A stretch of 64,000 nucleotides of DNA from the NCBI GenBank assembly GCA_019279435.1, contig JAAALK010000079.1:62940330-63004329 (forward strand). Direction: 5' to 3'. The position numbers and the translations under genes are program-made. Numbering within the stretch: position 1 is the stretch's first letter; every line of letters begins with the position of its first letter. Positions 36,170 through 47,212 of the stretch are shown here, piece by piece. This DNA is from Zizania palustris. Taxonomy: Eukaryota; Streptophyta; Magnoliopsida; Poales; Poaceae. The notes below the pieces were generated by a model that did not search any database, had not been told where the DNA came from, and was given only the letters and a program-made list of their open reading frames with translations.

Positions 36170-37345
36170 GAATTTTTTTCTACAAACCAAATACAACATA
36201 TGTTATCTCATGTAAAAAATTCACATTTTTTGGGTTCAGTTTGTTATTTTTAATTTATTAAGTATGTTTTTAGGATTTAAATTGAAATAGGTGGAATTTG
36301 AACTACAAGTGCCTAAAATAATTAAGAAAAAAAATATAAAATTCATATTTATGTGGAATAGTATATTATGAGTTTTAATGCACTAAATTTAAAGAATGTT
36401 TGAAAATTTTATGTTGCAACACTCTATCGGCAACGTCGAGCTCAATAGTTTTTTAATTCTAAACAAATAAATTGAAGTCTGAAAAATATGAGACTTGTCA
36501 TGGTGTTATTATATGATACATAGATGTTGTGATAAAAATTTTAAAATGTTTCGATAAAATTATCACGTAGAGTGTTTAGAAATCGGAGATTGTGGGAGAA
36601 AGAATTAGGGTTTAGAGAAGAAATGAGATTGGTTTGAAAGAAGTTTGATGGTTAAATCATTGTTATATTTGAAATTTTTTCTACACTCAAAATACAACAT
36701 AACTTATCTCATGTAAAAATTTCACATTTTTGGGTTTAGTTTGTTATTTTTAATGTATTAAGTATATTTCTAGGATTTAAATTGAAACAAATGAAATTTG
36801 AACTACAAGTGTCTAAAATAATTAAGAAAAAAATATATAAAATTCATATTTATGTTTAATAGTATATTATGAGTTTTAATGAACTAAATTTAAAGAATGT
36901 TTGAAAATTTTATGTTGCAACACTCTATCGGCAACGTCGAGCTCAATAGTTTTTTAATTCTAAACAAATAAATTGAAGTCTGAAAAATATGAGACTTGTC
37001 ATGATGTTATTATATGATACATAGATACTGTGATAAAATTTTAAAAATATTTTGATAAAATTATCACGTAGAGTGTTTAGAAATCGGAGATAGTGGGAGA
37101 AAAATTAGGGTTTAGAGAAGAAATGAGATTGGTTTGAAAGAAGTTTGATGGTTAAATCATTTTTATACTTGAAATTTTTTCTACACTCAAAATACAACAT
37201 AACTTATCTCATGTAAAAATTTCAAATTTTTCTAGGTCAGTTAACTATTTTTTATTTATTAAGTATTTTTCTAGGATTTAAATTAAAACATGTCAAAGTT
37301 GAACTAAAAGTGTATAAAATAATAAACTAAATTATTCAACTAAAT
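36170..37345. repeat. Tandem repeat of about 500 bp, 2.35 copies, inside the CACTA element
   Basis: Copies begin at 36170, 36671 and 37171, each with TTTTTTCTACA...AATACAACAT and later CACTCTATCGGCAACGTCGA. The third copy is cut short after about 175 bp. Copies 2 and 3 look closer to each other than to copy 1. Confidence 0.85.
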
Positions 37346-37849
37346 TAAAGAAAAAAATCATATCCATGTTTTTATTCTATTTTTATTATTACCCACTGTA
37401 TTTTTACAAATGTTATCAAAGAAAATAATGAAAAACAAATTTGAACAAATTTGAAAAATAAAAAATATTTGCCGAGTGTTGCAATCGGCGAAGACAAAAT
37501 TTTGTTTCCCACTCATATTTCCCGCAAAATTTTCAAAATCGGAGCTAATTTTTTCAAAACTTTCAATCTCTTTTTAAATACTCTCTACACCTCACCTCTC
37601 TTCTCCATTTTTCTTCCTCCCTCCTCCCCTCTCCACGAACCGCCAGTGGGTCGCCGTCATCGTTGCCACGTCGCCGCCGGCGCCGCCCCGCCCCCGACGC
37701 AGCGCGGCCGGCACCGCACCGCCCGCGGCGCCCCGCAGCCGGCTCCGACCCACCCCTGGCCTCACTTCCCCGACCTCGCCGCGCCGTCCCCGGTCTCGAT
37801 CGCCGCGCCGCCCGGCCGCGCTCCGCCCTGGCCCACCTGGCCACGCGCC

Positions 37850-38159
37850 CAGGGCCGGCCCTGATATTTTTGTGGCCTGGTGCGAAATAAAAATGGAGGC
37901 CCCAATTACAAAATAATATTGAAAAATTTAGTGGCATTAACAAATCTCACACTAATAAGTTTAAATACAAAAGAGAAATATCTCTAGATTATTTAAAACA
38001 ATTTCTTCTAACAGGCCTGCTGTTCGTGACTTATGACTAATTTACATCTGGGCTTTATTAATACTTGTGAGACTTATTAGCATACTAAATTTTGGAGGCC
38101 CCCTACTTTCGGAGGCCCGGTGCGGTCGCACCGCCGGCACTGCCCCAGGGCCGGCCCTG
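37850..38159. mobile_element. 310-bp hAT MITE nested in the CACTA element
   Basis: Both ends read CAGGGCCGGCCCTG, itself a palindrome. A perfect 8-bp duplication CACGCGCC flanks it (37842-37849 and 38160-38167), diagnostic of hAT. Subterminal GGAGGCCC motifs also occur on both sides. It interrupts the GC-rich interior of the CACTA, so it is the younger insertion. Confidence 0.92.
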
Positions 38160-38557
38160 CACGCGCCGCCACGGCCTCGCCGCGCCACCTCGGCCGCGCC
38201 GCTCCGTCGTCGCCACGCCCGCCACCCGTTCGATGAAATGGCACGGGCGGGCGGGCGTCCTGTTTTTTCCTCTGTTTTTAGTTTGCCAAGTGTCACATTT
38301 TGACACTCGGCAAACCCTCTGACACGGTCGTTGTTCTCTCGTCAAATTGTTTTTTTGCCGTGTGTCTTGTGTAGCGCTCGACAAAGGGTTCGCCGAGTGC
38401 CCCGAAAAAAGCACTCGGCAAAGATGAGTTCACCGATGACGTGTATACCGAGTGGTGTTTGCCGAGTGCAACACTCGGCGAAGCGTTTGCCGAGTGCAAA
38501 TAAGACTTCGCCGAGTGCATTTGGCACTTGGCAAACACCATATTTCCCGTAGTGGTT

Positions 38558-39186
38558 ATTATCCTACGGAATACACGAACCCAAATAAATTCATGAGTCT
38601 TCTATATAAGTTCTTTCCTTCTTTACAAGCTTGATCGATCGTGTGCCTCACAGAATTCGGAAGTTTGACTCATGATCTCATCTCTCATACTGTGACCGTT
38701 TAAATGTCGTGCAAAATATGGGTGCACATGCAAGCTTTAAATTGATTTCCCCAAATTTTGTATTGCACACATACCTCAAAACCTGATATTGCTCCCTTTT
38801 CATCCTCTCCACGGTTTATCTTATTTGGGCAGTAAGAAAATATCGCAGTAAAAAGCAAGGGGGGAGCTTTAATTTTTTTAGTTATTATTAATAAATTTTT
38901 ACTTTTTGTACACGAATTCAATATGATGTACCGCTTAAAGTGGTTTTGATAGTCTTACATGCCTTGGAGTGCAGCCTTGCATATCCTGATTCAAGTTGGT
39001 TTTGACAGTCTTAATTAAATGCCAAACAACCACACTTTGCCCCGTTTGATACAACTCTAAATCTAAAATTAGTTAAACTTTTTTTTACAAAAATCATAAA
39101 TCTAGAACCGTAAATGGATTATTTAGTATTTTATTATAATATATAAATCCTAGATCTAACATGAATCTCAAACCAAGCATACAGTA
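38558..39186. other. Intergenic, nothing recognised
   Basis: AT-rich with no gene or repeat identified. Confidence 0.4.
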
Positions 39187-39194
39187 CCTATTGG

Positions 39195-40031
39195 CAGAGG
39201 CGGGCGCAGGATTTGGACTATGGGTATTCAAAATTCCAAATAGCAATTTTTTGTGTGTAACGAAAGATAAAAGCAACAATATAACCACATGTACAACGAA
39301 ATATAACATTAATTATATTATTATATATAGTTTTAACTTACATGATATTATAATAAATGATGTAACATTATATTAAATAAAAAGGTTCAAAAAATCAGTT
39401 GCTTGTGATACCAAAAATTAAGGAGAAATCAAATATATTAGACAATACTTTCTCCACCGTACAACGACCTTACTTTTAAAATAAAAATATTAATTGTATT
39501 ATTATATATAGTTTTCAACTTATATGATACTATAATAAATGGTGCAAAAATATATTAAATAAAAAGGTTTAAAAATTGTTTTCCTGTGAAACCAAGTTAA
39601 GTAGAAATTGAATACATTATAAAATACTCCCTCCGCACTACCGATGACCTTACTTTAAAATAAAATTATTAAATTAAAGGTAAGATAGAAATCAAATATG
39701 TTAGACAATGCTTTCTTTGCTCTACCATGACCTTATTTTTAAAATAAAATTATTAAATTAGTGGTAAGAGTAAGAAAATATAATTACTTATTTTTTTGTT
39801 TCATTGCAAATAAAAAACATGGTGTGAGAGAGACTTAAACTCTAGACCTCATGATAACTCAATTGCTAAGTAACTATGTGCTAACCAATTATGCCACCTC
39901 CACATCTTGTTTGGTAATGATTTTATTTTTTCATGTATATACATAGTATATATTATATATATATAATTTTTTGTTGCAAAAATAATGGGTATTCAATTGC
40001 ATACCCTTGAATACAAGTGGGCCCGCCCCTG
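39195..40031. mobile_element. 837-bp non-autonomous hAT element
   Basis: It begins CAGAGGCGGGCGCAGG and ends GGGCCCGCCCCTG, with a perfect 8-bp duplication CCTATTGG (39187-39194 and 40032-40039). An internal duplication of about 180 bp has copies beginning near 39309 and 39489. A decayed tRNA-like segment lies on the minus strand at about 39822-39902. No transposase. Confidence 0.92.
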
Positions 40032-40039
40032 CCTATTGG

Positions 40040-40584
40040 CTCAGGTCAGATTCACTGTCTTACCACGAAGAGCAAGCTAGATAATTGGCTCTGGTCAGAA
40101 GGACATAGATTTATTGTCTTTAGAGGTAGTGGCACGTGTTCATGTATGCACACCTAAGCTAGCTGTCTTGTTAGGTCCACCGTACCTTTGTTTAATCTCA
40201 ACAAGTATATCTGCAACGACGAACTGTGCTGCTTCTGAGATTATGGCTTCGATCGGTCAAGCAAGCAGCTCATATCTCACAAACTCTTTGGCAAAACGTA
40301 CGTCTTATCCAGAGAACTACAATACATGTTGTAACACTCTATTGGTCAGTGGTCCATGTGTACAATATATGCATGCATGCATGCATGCATGTCGTCGGGC
40401 CTACCAGCAAGGCTGCTCATTATCCAAAAGGTCCAGAGCACATACGTCGTACGTGCAGTGCATTCGACTTGAGATTTAGAATCTTTGGGTTTGTGTTAGC
40501 CGACCTCGTTAAGAAAGTTACCAGCATGCGCAAAACATTCCGAATGACTGAGATACAAAAGACCTGGCTACGTGGCTAGTTGTG
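40040..40584. other. Intergenic, nothing recognised
   Basis: It contains a (GCAT)n run near 40371-40390. Open frames have no recognised domain. Confidence 0.35.
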
Positions 40585-41648
40585 TCTCGCGAGAAAACGG
40601 GAGTTCGCCGAATGTCACGGACACTCGACGAATCCACCGGTGGTATACAGGGATTCGCGAGTGTTTTTTGTTGGACACTTAGCCGAGTGTCAAATTCGAC
40701 ACTCGGTGAAAAAAAGGTAATGGTGGCATGACAGACAGTTTGTCGAGTACCCAAAGCTTAGTACTCGTCAAACAAAAAATTGAAAATAAAAATGTGTAGC
40801 ACAGTGCAGGCGTTTCGAACACACATTTGATCTAACACCTAGCGGGTGCGGCGCAGCGAGGTGGGTGCGACCGAGCGTGGTGTGGCATGGCGGAGTCGGG
40901 GCATGGCATCGAGGCGAGACGGCGCCAGTGCAAGGAAGAATTGGGGCGAGTAGGCGCTAGGGTTGGTGGCACCAGGGCACGGAGGCACGGGGTGAGTCAA
41001 GGCACAAGGGTGAGGTAGCACCAAGTATTTTTTCTACAATTTTTCTTTAGGGTTAATTTTTTTCATGCCATTACAATTTTTGCGGTTTGCCAATATGCCA
41101 TCGATGTGTCACTGACAGATGGGGGCCGCCACAGTCACTGACAGTGGCATATAAGCAATTTCTGAAAATTATAATGGCATGTGAGTAATTTTCCCTTTTC
41201 TTTATTACTTAAGTTACTTGCAGTTCAAATTTCAACTATTTAATTTAAATCACAAAAACACTATTTATGAATTAAAAATAGTGAATTGACCTAGAAAAAT
41301 ACAAAATTTTTATATGGAATAAGATATGTTATATTTTGAGTGTAAAAAAATGTTCAAGCTCAAATCGAGTTGCAAAAATCTTATACACTCAAAACATTCT
41401 TTCGCACAAAATAATTGTTTTTTGGGTTTGCCGAGTGTTTTTTAAATACTCGGAAATTTTTTTATCCGTCCAAAAACGTCGTCATGACGTCCGTTAGTAC
41501 CCATAATTTCTCAGTGTTTTTTTGTAGGGCACTCAACAAATCATTTTTCCATCGAGTGTTTAATGTTTGTCGAGTATTTTTTACTCCAGCTTTGTTGAGT
41601 GACCAAAAAATTGTACTCGGCAAAGTTTTTGGTACTTTTCTCGTAGTG
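40585..41648. mobile_element. Decayed CACTA element
   Basis: The right end is TTTTCTCGTAGTG (to 41648). The left end, TCTCGCGAGAAAAC from about 40585, is its mutated inverted copy. Subterminal motifs such as GTTCGCCGAATG, GCCGAGTGTCAAATTCGACACTCGG and TTGCCGAGTG are degraded, and no matching target duplication remains. A GC-rich patch sits inside at about 40840-41020. A Mutator-like MITE is inserted at 41050. Confidence 0.65.
41050..41195. mobile_element. 146-bp Mutator-like MITE (AATGGCAT family, copy 1)
   Basis: It starts GGGTTAATTTTTTTCATGCC and ends GGCATGTGAGTAATTTTCCC, with partly matching inverted termini. A perfect 9-bp duplication TTTTCTTTA (41041-41049 and 41196-41204) points to Mutator-type insertion. 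Two further copies lie at 57244 and 57419. Confidence 0.85.
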
Positions 41649-41651
41649 CCT

Positions 41652-42751
41652 TAAGCTTCCACTCTTTTCTTTTGAGAGGTTAAACTTATGTCTAATTAAT
41701 AAGATCTGTTTATTTTAGTTTGAAATTATTATAATACGCCTTTAAATTATAATAAATTAGTATAATAAGTTGTTCAGTTTTTTAGCTTATAAAAATAAGT
41801 AAGATTATTATAATATTGAGCTAAAACAAATCTGATACTAAGTTGCAATATTATTGAATATTATAGAACGGTGGAAGTATAACATATTTTAAGTTTAAAA
41901 TATGTCTTAATTAACAATCTAATATTTATTAAAAGATTATTTTATCTCTCAAATACTTATAGTATCTTTAAACTTTATTACTCGTTACCTCATCTTAACT
42001 TCTGGGCTCACACTCACCTATCTGGAGAAGGATATTATGATTTTTATATATACTTAATATATATACCAAAACATAAAAAGATTGATATATTTTAAAACAA
42101 GAAAGTATTTTGTTCCTGCACAAACGTCTCGGCCAGGCTCGGTGGCCGTGCAGGGCACCGTACCCGTGCACGTTCGAGTAGGCTAGCAAACGCATCCTGG
42201 TTTTGTTTCCCACGGCCAGAGGCTCGGTCTAGATTTTCTTCTCCATTGTAAAAATCATTAATTATATAATCTAGAAATAAACTATAATATACAGGAATTT
42301 AAAAAACTAGTTTTTGTAAATTCTTACTAATTAGGCGAGGAATGGAGGAATTTTGAAGGTTTTATTTGTACTAAGTCCCGTAAAAATTCGGCGAAATTCA
42401 TGTATTCCAAAGAAACCTTAAATAAGCTATCTAACCAAACCCAAAGACCAGTCTTACATGGCACACGTACGGAACCAAAGCAACCATACTTACCGCGCCT
42501 CCCCCGCTCCCTTCTTAGAGCTCTTCTTTTGAACGCATGAATATTATATTACAGGATTTTCATAGGAATTACACTAAATTTTCCAAAATTCCATCTAAAA
42601 AAACTTTGTTGTAAAGGAGTCCTTAATTCACTTATTATTATATCAAAATGCCACATTGTATCCTAGATAGAACACAATGGGACTGCCCAAATATACATCT
42701 CCAAAACAAACAAACAACATATACATATATATAGAATAGATGGTAATGTTT
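41652..42751. other. AT-rich intergenic DNA, nothing recognised
   Basis: No gene. Possible fragments of old MITE-like sequence occur near 42350-42620 but are not resolvable. Confidence 0.35.
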
Positions 42752-43092
42752 CCTTTGGATCCCATCAACTAATAGTTAGCAATTAAAAATTAGTTTTAGC
42801 TCATCTAAATAATGCAACTAATTTGTAAACTAACTATTAGCTCATTGGCTAACTAATGGTTAGTCCATTAGACCACAAAAATAAACTATTTTAAGTAATA
42901 GGGCCCTTGAACTATTTTGCCCCCTACACAACTTAACTACACCACGATTATTGTAGCAGGGGCAAAATCAATTTTAACCATCTATCGGTCCAAATATATC
43001 TAAACATACATAACAAATTTTTAGTCAACTAACTATTAACTAGTTAACAAGTTAACAATCAGTTCTAGCTATTAATTTTAATCCATCCAAAC
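42752..43092. mobile_element. MITE-like element with AACTAATAGTTAG interior
   Basis: It begins CCTTTGGATCCCATCAACTA and ends TTAATCCATCCAAAC, weak inverted ends of the common grass TTTGGATCC type. The interior is related to 15388-15786 and to the flanks of the MITE at 59605. No target duplication was established. Confidence 0.5.
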
Positions 43093-43292
43093 TACTATTC
43101 ATGGAATTATGCGTGCTTCAATTGACATGCCAATTAATGACCCTGTATAGTTGGAGTTGTTATTATGTGAACACGATTATTATAACAACTGAATCAGATA
43201 GACGTACCGTTCTTCGAATATTTTTCTTCTAATATTGCAAGATTGGGACCATTTTGTACTACTCCCTCTCTTCCGATAAACACGCTTGTGTC

Positions 43293-43775
43293 CAGTGGCG
43301 GATCTAGGATTTTAGTACCGGCATCAAAATTTTATATGTGGTTCGATAAAACCATTTTTAATTGAATAAATATTTATTAAATTTATATCGTAATTCAATA
43401 TATTTATGATAAATATTTAATTATCGAAAGATTAAATTATTTTTTTAAAAATAATTCAAATATCATATTTTGTCCCGTTCCACTATACTAAGAAGAGAAA
43501 CATACAAAAAAAGTACGTGGCTTAGCACTTGATTGCTTGTTTTTTTCTGAAAGTAAAAGTACGTGTCAACTTAAAAATATGCATATAAGTGAAACAAAAA
43601 TAAAAAGAATGGTAAAAAACCACAATATATTATTAAAAAACAAAATTTGATACAATATTTTAGTACTAATATAACACAATCACTAAAAGTTCACAATATA
43701 TTATATGTTTTGATATTATAATGTCAACATTTCTCAGAGTAGGGAACCCCGGCATACCACGTAGATCTGCCCCTG
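43293..43775. mobile_element. 483-bp non-autonomous hAT element
   Basis: It begins CAGTGGCGGATCTAGGATTT and ends CACGTAGATCTGCCCCTG. The 8-bp flanks CTTGTGTC (43285-43292) and CTCGTGTC (43776-43783) differ at one base. The interior is AT-rich with no transposase. Confidence 0.85.
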
Positions 43776-44031
43776 CTCGTGTCCTCACTATTAATCACTA
43801 TAACACTATATATATGTTATGAAATATACACATTGATCACATGAAAAAACGCACAATTTATAAACCGGGGATCGAAAAGCACAAAATTTGATGACTTATT
43901 ACAGCTGGTTATACAATGCAAGAACATGTTATGGAAGAACGTGTAATATATATATATATATATATGTGTGTGTGTCCGTGTAGAAGGGGGGGGTGGGGGG
44001 CGGGATGAGGGGCTCTGTTTATTACGTATAC

Positions 44032-44256
44032 GGGCGTCTACAACTCCATTTAATATGTGGTCTTTTGAGAGATCTTTAAGGGGTTAACTGAAAAAATACA
44101 AGAGACGATTCTTCGTAAAGAGCTCTACACGATTCCTCGTACACATTGTCTCTTAGCTGCATTTATAATTCAGGGGTTTAGGGTTATACCATACAATTTT
44201 TTTGTTGTCTCTTGTACTTTAAAAACTATTCCGTAATCTCAGGGTTGTACGTGCCC
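44032..44256. mobile_element. Tourist-like palindromic MITE, copy A
   Basis: The ends are GGGCGTCTACAA and TTGTACGTGCCC. The interior matches copies B (54107) and C (59605), for example TAGCTGCATTTATAATTCAG and TTGTCTCTTGTACTTT. Its central palindrome is degraded and its flanks (TAC/TAA) no longer match fully, so it is the oldest-looking copy. Confidence 0.8.
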
Positions 44257-45266
44257 TAAAATAATAAGAGTCCAAAGGTATATTTTTAGTATGTAGGGTA
44301 AAGAAAGGGTTTAACTAAAATGGAGAGAAATGGACGTACGCTTCTGGGAATCAGTAACTCATAAACAAAACTGATTAATATTTGGAATGGAACGGATTCC
44401 AATATTCCATCATCTCCTATCTAGAAAAGTTCTCATTGTGAAATATATTCATGTATTTTGGCAGTTTTTTAATATTTAATTAACCAGTACATTAGAAGAA
44501 ACCAACGCCAAATATTTCATCGACGACAAGGTGAAAATAAAGCAGTATCGTATCCCTGATGTTCGTATTATAATTTATAAGTTGTTTTATTTTTTTTTCA
44601 TTTTTTTAACTTTAACCAAATTTAAGTGAAAATATATTAAGATTAATAATATCAAATAAATACATGATCAAAACATATTTAATGGTTGATTTATTGAAAC
44701 TAATTTGATATTATAATTATTGGTATATTTTTTATAAAACTAATAAAGTTAAGAAGTTTGAAATTATAATGTATGTAACGAAGCCGTACATATCAACAAC
44801 ACGATCAAAACGTTTTAACAAATAAGATAGCAAATCTTAATTACAATAAGAATTGTGCCCTTATTACCTTCTTCATTGATGAATTCCAAAACAAATTAAC
44901 TTAATTAAACATGACCTTAAATATGCTATTAGTTAAAGAAAGGTCGTTTTCACGAAGGCCAGGGACCATTTGTGTTTCACGCCAATATTTTGATGGCACT
45001 TTATATCACAACTCACCAAGGTCGTCCCATATGTACGTCGAGTAGGGTTCAGAGGACTTAATTACTCAGTCACACTCACACTGTCACACATGTGGCACTA
45101 CTACGCGTACGTACTGGTCCTTACCCGGCCAGAAACGTTCAATGTATGCATACACGTACGCGAATTCATGTGATATGATGAGATCAGGGTACAAGAATAC
45201 AGAGCTGTTCGTTTCCTGAAGAAGAGGATTTCAAGGTATATTGGAGAACATCGATCCGTTCCAGGA
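44257..45266. other. AT-rich distal upstream region of the TCP gene
   Basis: No gene. A Stowaway-like AT-rich stretch occurs at about 44570-44785 with weak ends. Confidence 0.35.
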
Positions 45267-45462
45267 TGGTATATATATACATACCGCCCCATCCAGCCAA
45301 CAATAAATGCCCTAGGTCACTTGTTGCCAATAGCGATGCAACATGCACCCAGCTTTTGCCCCAACGAACAGTGGTCCTTTGGGCTCTGCATTGTATTCTC
45401 CTTGATCATGACCACCAGTAGCAACGAGAGGAGATGCAGGCAGTCAGTATCATTTTATCACC

Positions 45463-45542
<80 letters not shown>

Positions 45543-46072
45543 ATCTCTATTTCTCTAAGATGGTACACCACTCCCTCGATCTCTAGCGGCAGTACTGCTG
45601 GCCGCGGAGATCATGATCAGCCTCACATCCAAACTCGATCGTCTAGCTTAGAGCCTTATTAGCTAGCATCCTAAGCACATAATTCTTTCTTGATCTCTAG
45701 CTAGCTGCAGCCTGCAGCTTGCTGCTTGCCACGAGCTAGCTAACTAGCTTGGTCCTGATCAGTCTCTCCTGCTTACACTTGGGCCCATGCTTCATCTGTA
45801 TGAGAATATGAGATCGAGATGAGATGCCAAGCTCGCGGCAGCTGCTAGCTATAGCCGCAGTAGTGCAGTGTGCAGGCTAGCTTCGTGCATGGCCGGACAC
45901 ATCTGATCATAGGCCACTCTCCTCTATCGCTCCGGCCGGCTCCGCCTCGCACGCTCAGAGACGCAGCAGCAGCTGCTTAGCTAGTCCGAGGACTAGCTGC
46001 TATAGCAAGAGCGAGGTGAGGAAGAGAGGGAAGCAGTGGCTGGCTCCTGGCTGGGAGTCCCATCACTAAAGC
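45267..46072 (+). promoter_or_regulatory. Proximal promoter and leader of the TB1-like gene
   Basis: A TATA-like GGTATATATATACATACC at about 45267-45284 is followed by about 790 bp to the start codon, including a (CT)37 tract and GCTAGCTAGC-rich sequence. The start site cannot be placed. If the TATA is real the leader is long or contains an intron. Confidence 0.4.
45465..45538 (+). repeat. Perfect (CT)37 microsatellite
   Basis: 74 bp of uninterrupted CT about 535 bp upstream of the TB1-like ATG. CT/GA tracts near plant promoters can bind BPC-type GAGA factors, and long tracts like this are length-polymorphic. Confidence 0.98.
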
Positions 46073-47212
46073 ATGTTTCCTTTGTGTGATTCCCCAAGCC
46101 CCATGGACATACCACTTTACCAACAGCTGCAGTTCAGCCCTCCCTCCCCAAAGCCGGCCGACCACCACCAATCCTTCTTCTACTACTCCCCTTACTTCGC
46201 CGCCGGTACCGTCTGCTGTCCCGAGGAGGCGGGACCCGCCAATATCGGCTCCGCGGAGGAGCCGGTGATGATGCACCCGTTCATGGAGGAGCAACCGCCG
46301 GCGGCGGTGGAGGTGGAGGTGGAGGCGGAGTGCGACGCCGACGCAGGAATTAAAGCGCAGGAAGTCGGTGCCGCCTGCCTCGAGAAGGCGGCGGCGGCTG
46401 CGGCTGCGAGGAAGGACCGGCACAGCAAGATATCCACCGCCGGCGGGATGAGGGACCGGCGGATGCGGCTGTCCCTCGACGTTGCTCGCAAGTTCTTCGC
46501 GCTCCAGGACATGCTCGGCTTCGACAAGGCCAGTAAGACGGTGCAATGGCTCCTCAACATGTCCAAGGCCGCCATCCGGGAGATCATGAGCGACGACGCC
46601 TCGTCGGGCTGCGAGGAGGACGGATCCAGCAGCCTCTCCGTCGACGGCAAGCACAGTAACGACACGGCGGAGGCTGGAGGCGGAGAGCAGAAGGGCGGCG
46701 CCCACAGCCACAGCAACGGGAAGAAGCCAGCCAGGGCAAGAAGGGCAGCGGCCACCCCGAAGCCACCACGGCGGCTGGCCAATGCCCATCCTGTCCCCGA
46801 CAAGGAGTCGAGGGCGAAGGCGAGGGAGCGGGCGCGGGAGCGGACGAGGGAGAAGAATCGGATGCGGTGGGTCACCCTCGCCTCGGCAATCAGCGTCGAG
46901 GCGGCCACCGCCGCCGCGGCGTTGAGGGAATACGACACGTCTTCGGTGAGCCCCAACAACCTGAACCACTCGTCGTCCACCAACTTGGCCGCCGTGAGCG
47001 CCGAACTGGAGGAGGGCTCCTCGTCGACGCACCACACCGGCGTCAGCGGCCGGATGCAAGAAATCTCGATGGGCAGCGAGCCGCTCGACGTGATCATGGC
47101 CTTCTCCAACGGCAGCGCGTACGGAGACAGCAGCCACTACCTCCAGCTGCAGCAGCAGGATCAGTGGGAGCTCGGTGGCGTCGTGTTCGCCAACCCGCGG
47201 CACCACTACTGA
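46073..47212 (+). CDS. TB1-like: CYC/TB1-clade class II TCP transcription factor (TB1 or REP1/OsTB2-type)
   Basis: A single-exon frame of 379 residues. The N-terminal signature MFPLCDSPSPMDIPLYQQLQ is typical of grass TB1-type proteins. The TCP bHLH domain spans about 113-171: basic RKDRHSKI, GGMRDRRMRLSLDVARKFFA, then DMLGFDKASKTVQWLL. The Arg-rich R domain of the CYC/TB1 clade is at about 243-265 (DKESRAKARERARERTREKN). The conserved tail is QWELGGVVF near 364-372. These proteins are nuclear DNA-binding repressors of axillary bud outgrowth (TB1) or regulators of floral asymmetry (REP1). Compared with maize TB1 as I recall it, the TCP domain has KIST for KICT and NMSK for NTSK, so a paralog cannot be excluded. 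A 416-codon antisense frame is a GC-bias shadow. Bases 46671-46890 are strongly Arg/Lys coding. Confidence 0.93.
   Translation: MFPLCDSPSPMDIPLYQQLQFSPPSPKPADHHQSFFYYSPYFAAGTVCCPEEAGPANIGSAEEPVMMHPFMEEQPPAAVEVEVEAECDADAGIKAQEVGAACLEKAAAAAAARKDRHSKISTAGGMRDRRMRLSLDVARKFFALQDMLGFDKASKTVQWLLNMSKAAIREIMSDDASSGCEEDGSSSLSVDGKHSNDTAEAGGGEQKGGAHSHSNGKKPARARRAAATPKPPRRLANAHPVPDKESRAKARERARERTREKNRMRWVTLASAISVEAATAAAALREYDTSSVSPNNLNHSSSTNLAAVSAELEEGSSSTHHTGVSGRMQEISMGSEPLDVIMAFSNGSAYGDSSHYLQLQQQDQWELGGVVFANPRHHY

Larger units (their letters stand above)
35812..38554. mobile_element. 2.7-kb non-autonomous CACTA element
   Basis: It starts CACTACGGTAAACGGCATG and ends TATTTCCCGTAGTG, with a perfect GTT duplication (35809-35811 and 38555-38557). 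TTTGCCGAGTG-type subterminal repeats fill both ends (35830-36105 and 38280-38535). The interior has a 500-bp tandem repeat and a GC-rich stretch split by a nested hAT MITE. No transposase motifs were seen, so it needs a partner to move. Confidence 0.93.

Noticed and set aside
43985..44003. G-rich run with neighbouring (TG)n as a telomere-like or quadruplex element
   Set aside because: A simple low-complexity tract without the plant TTTAGGG unit.
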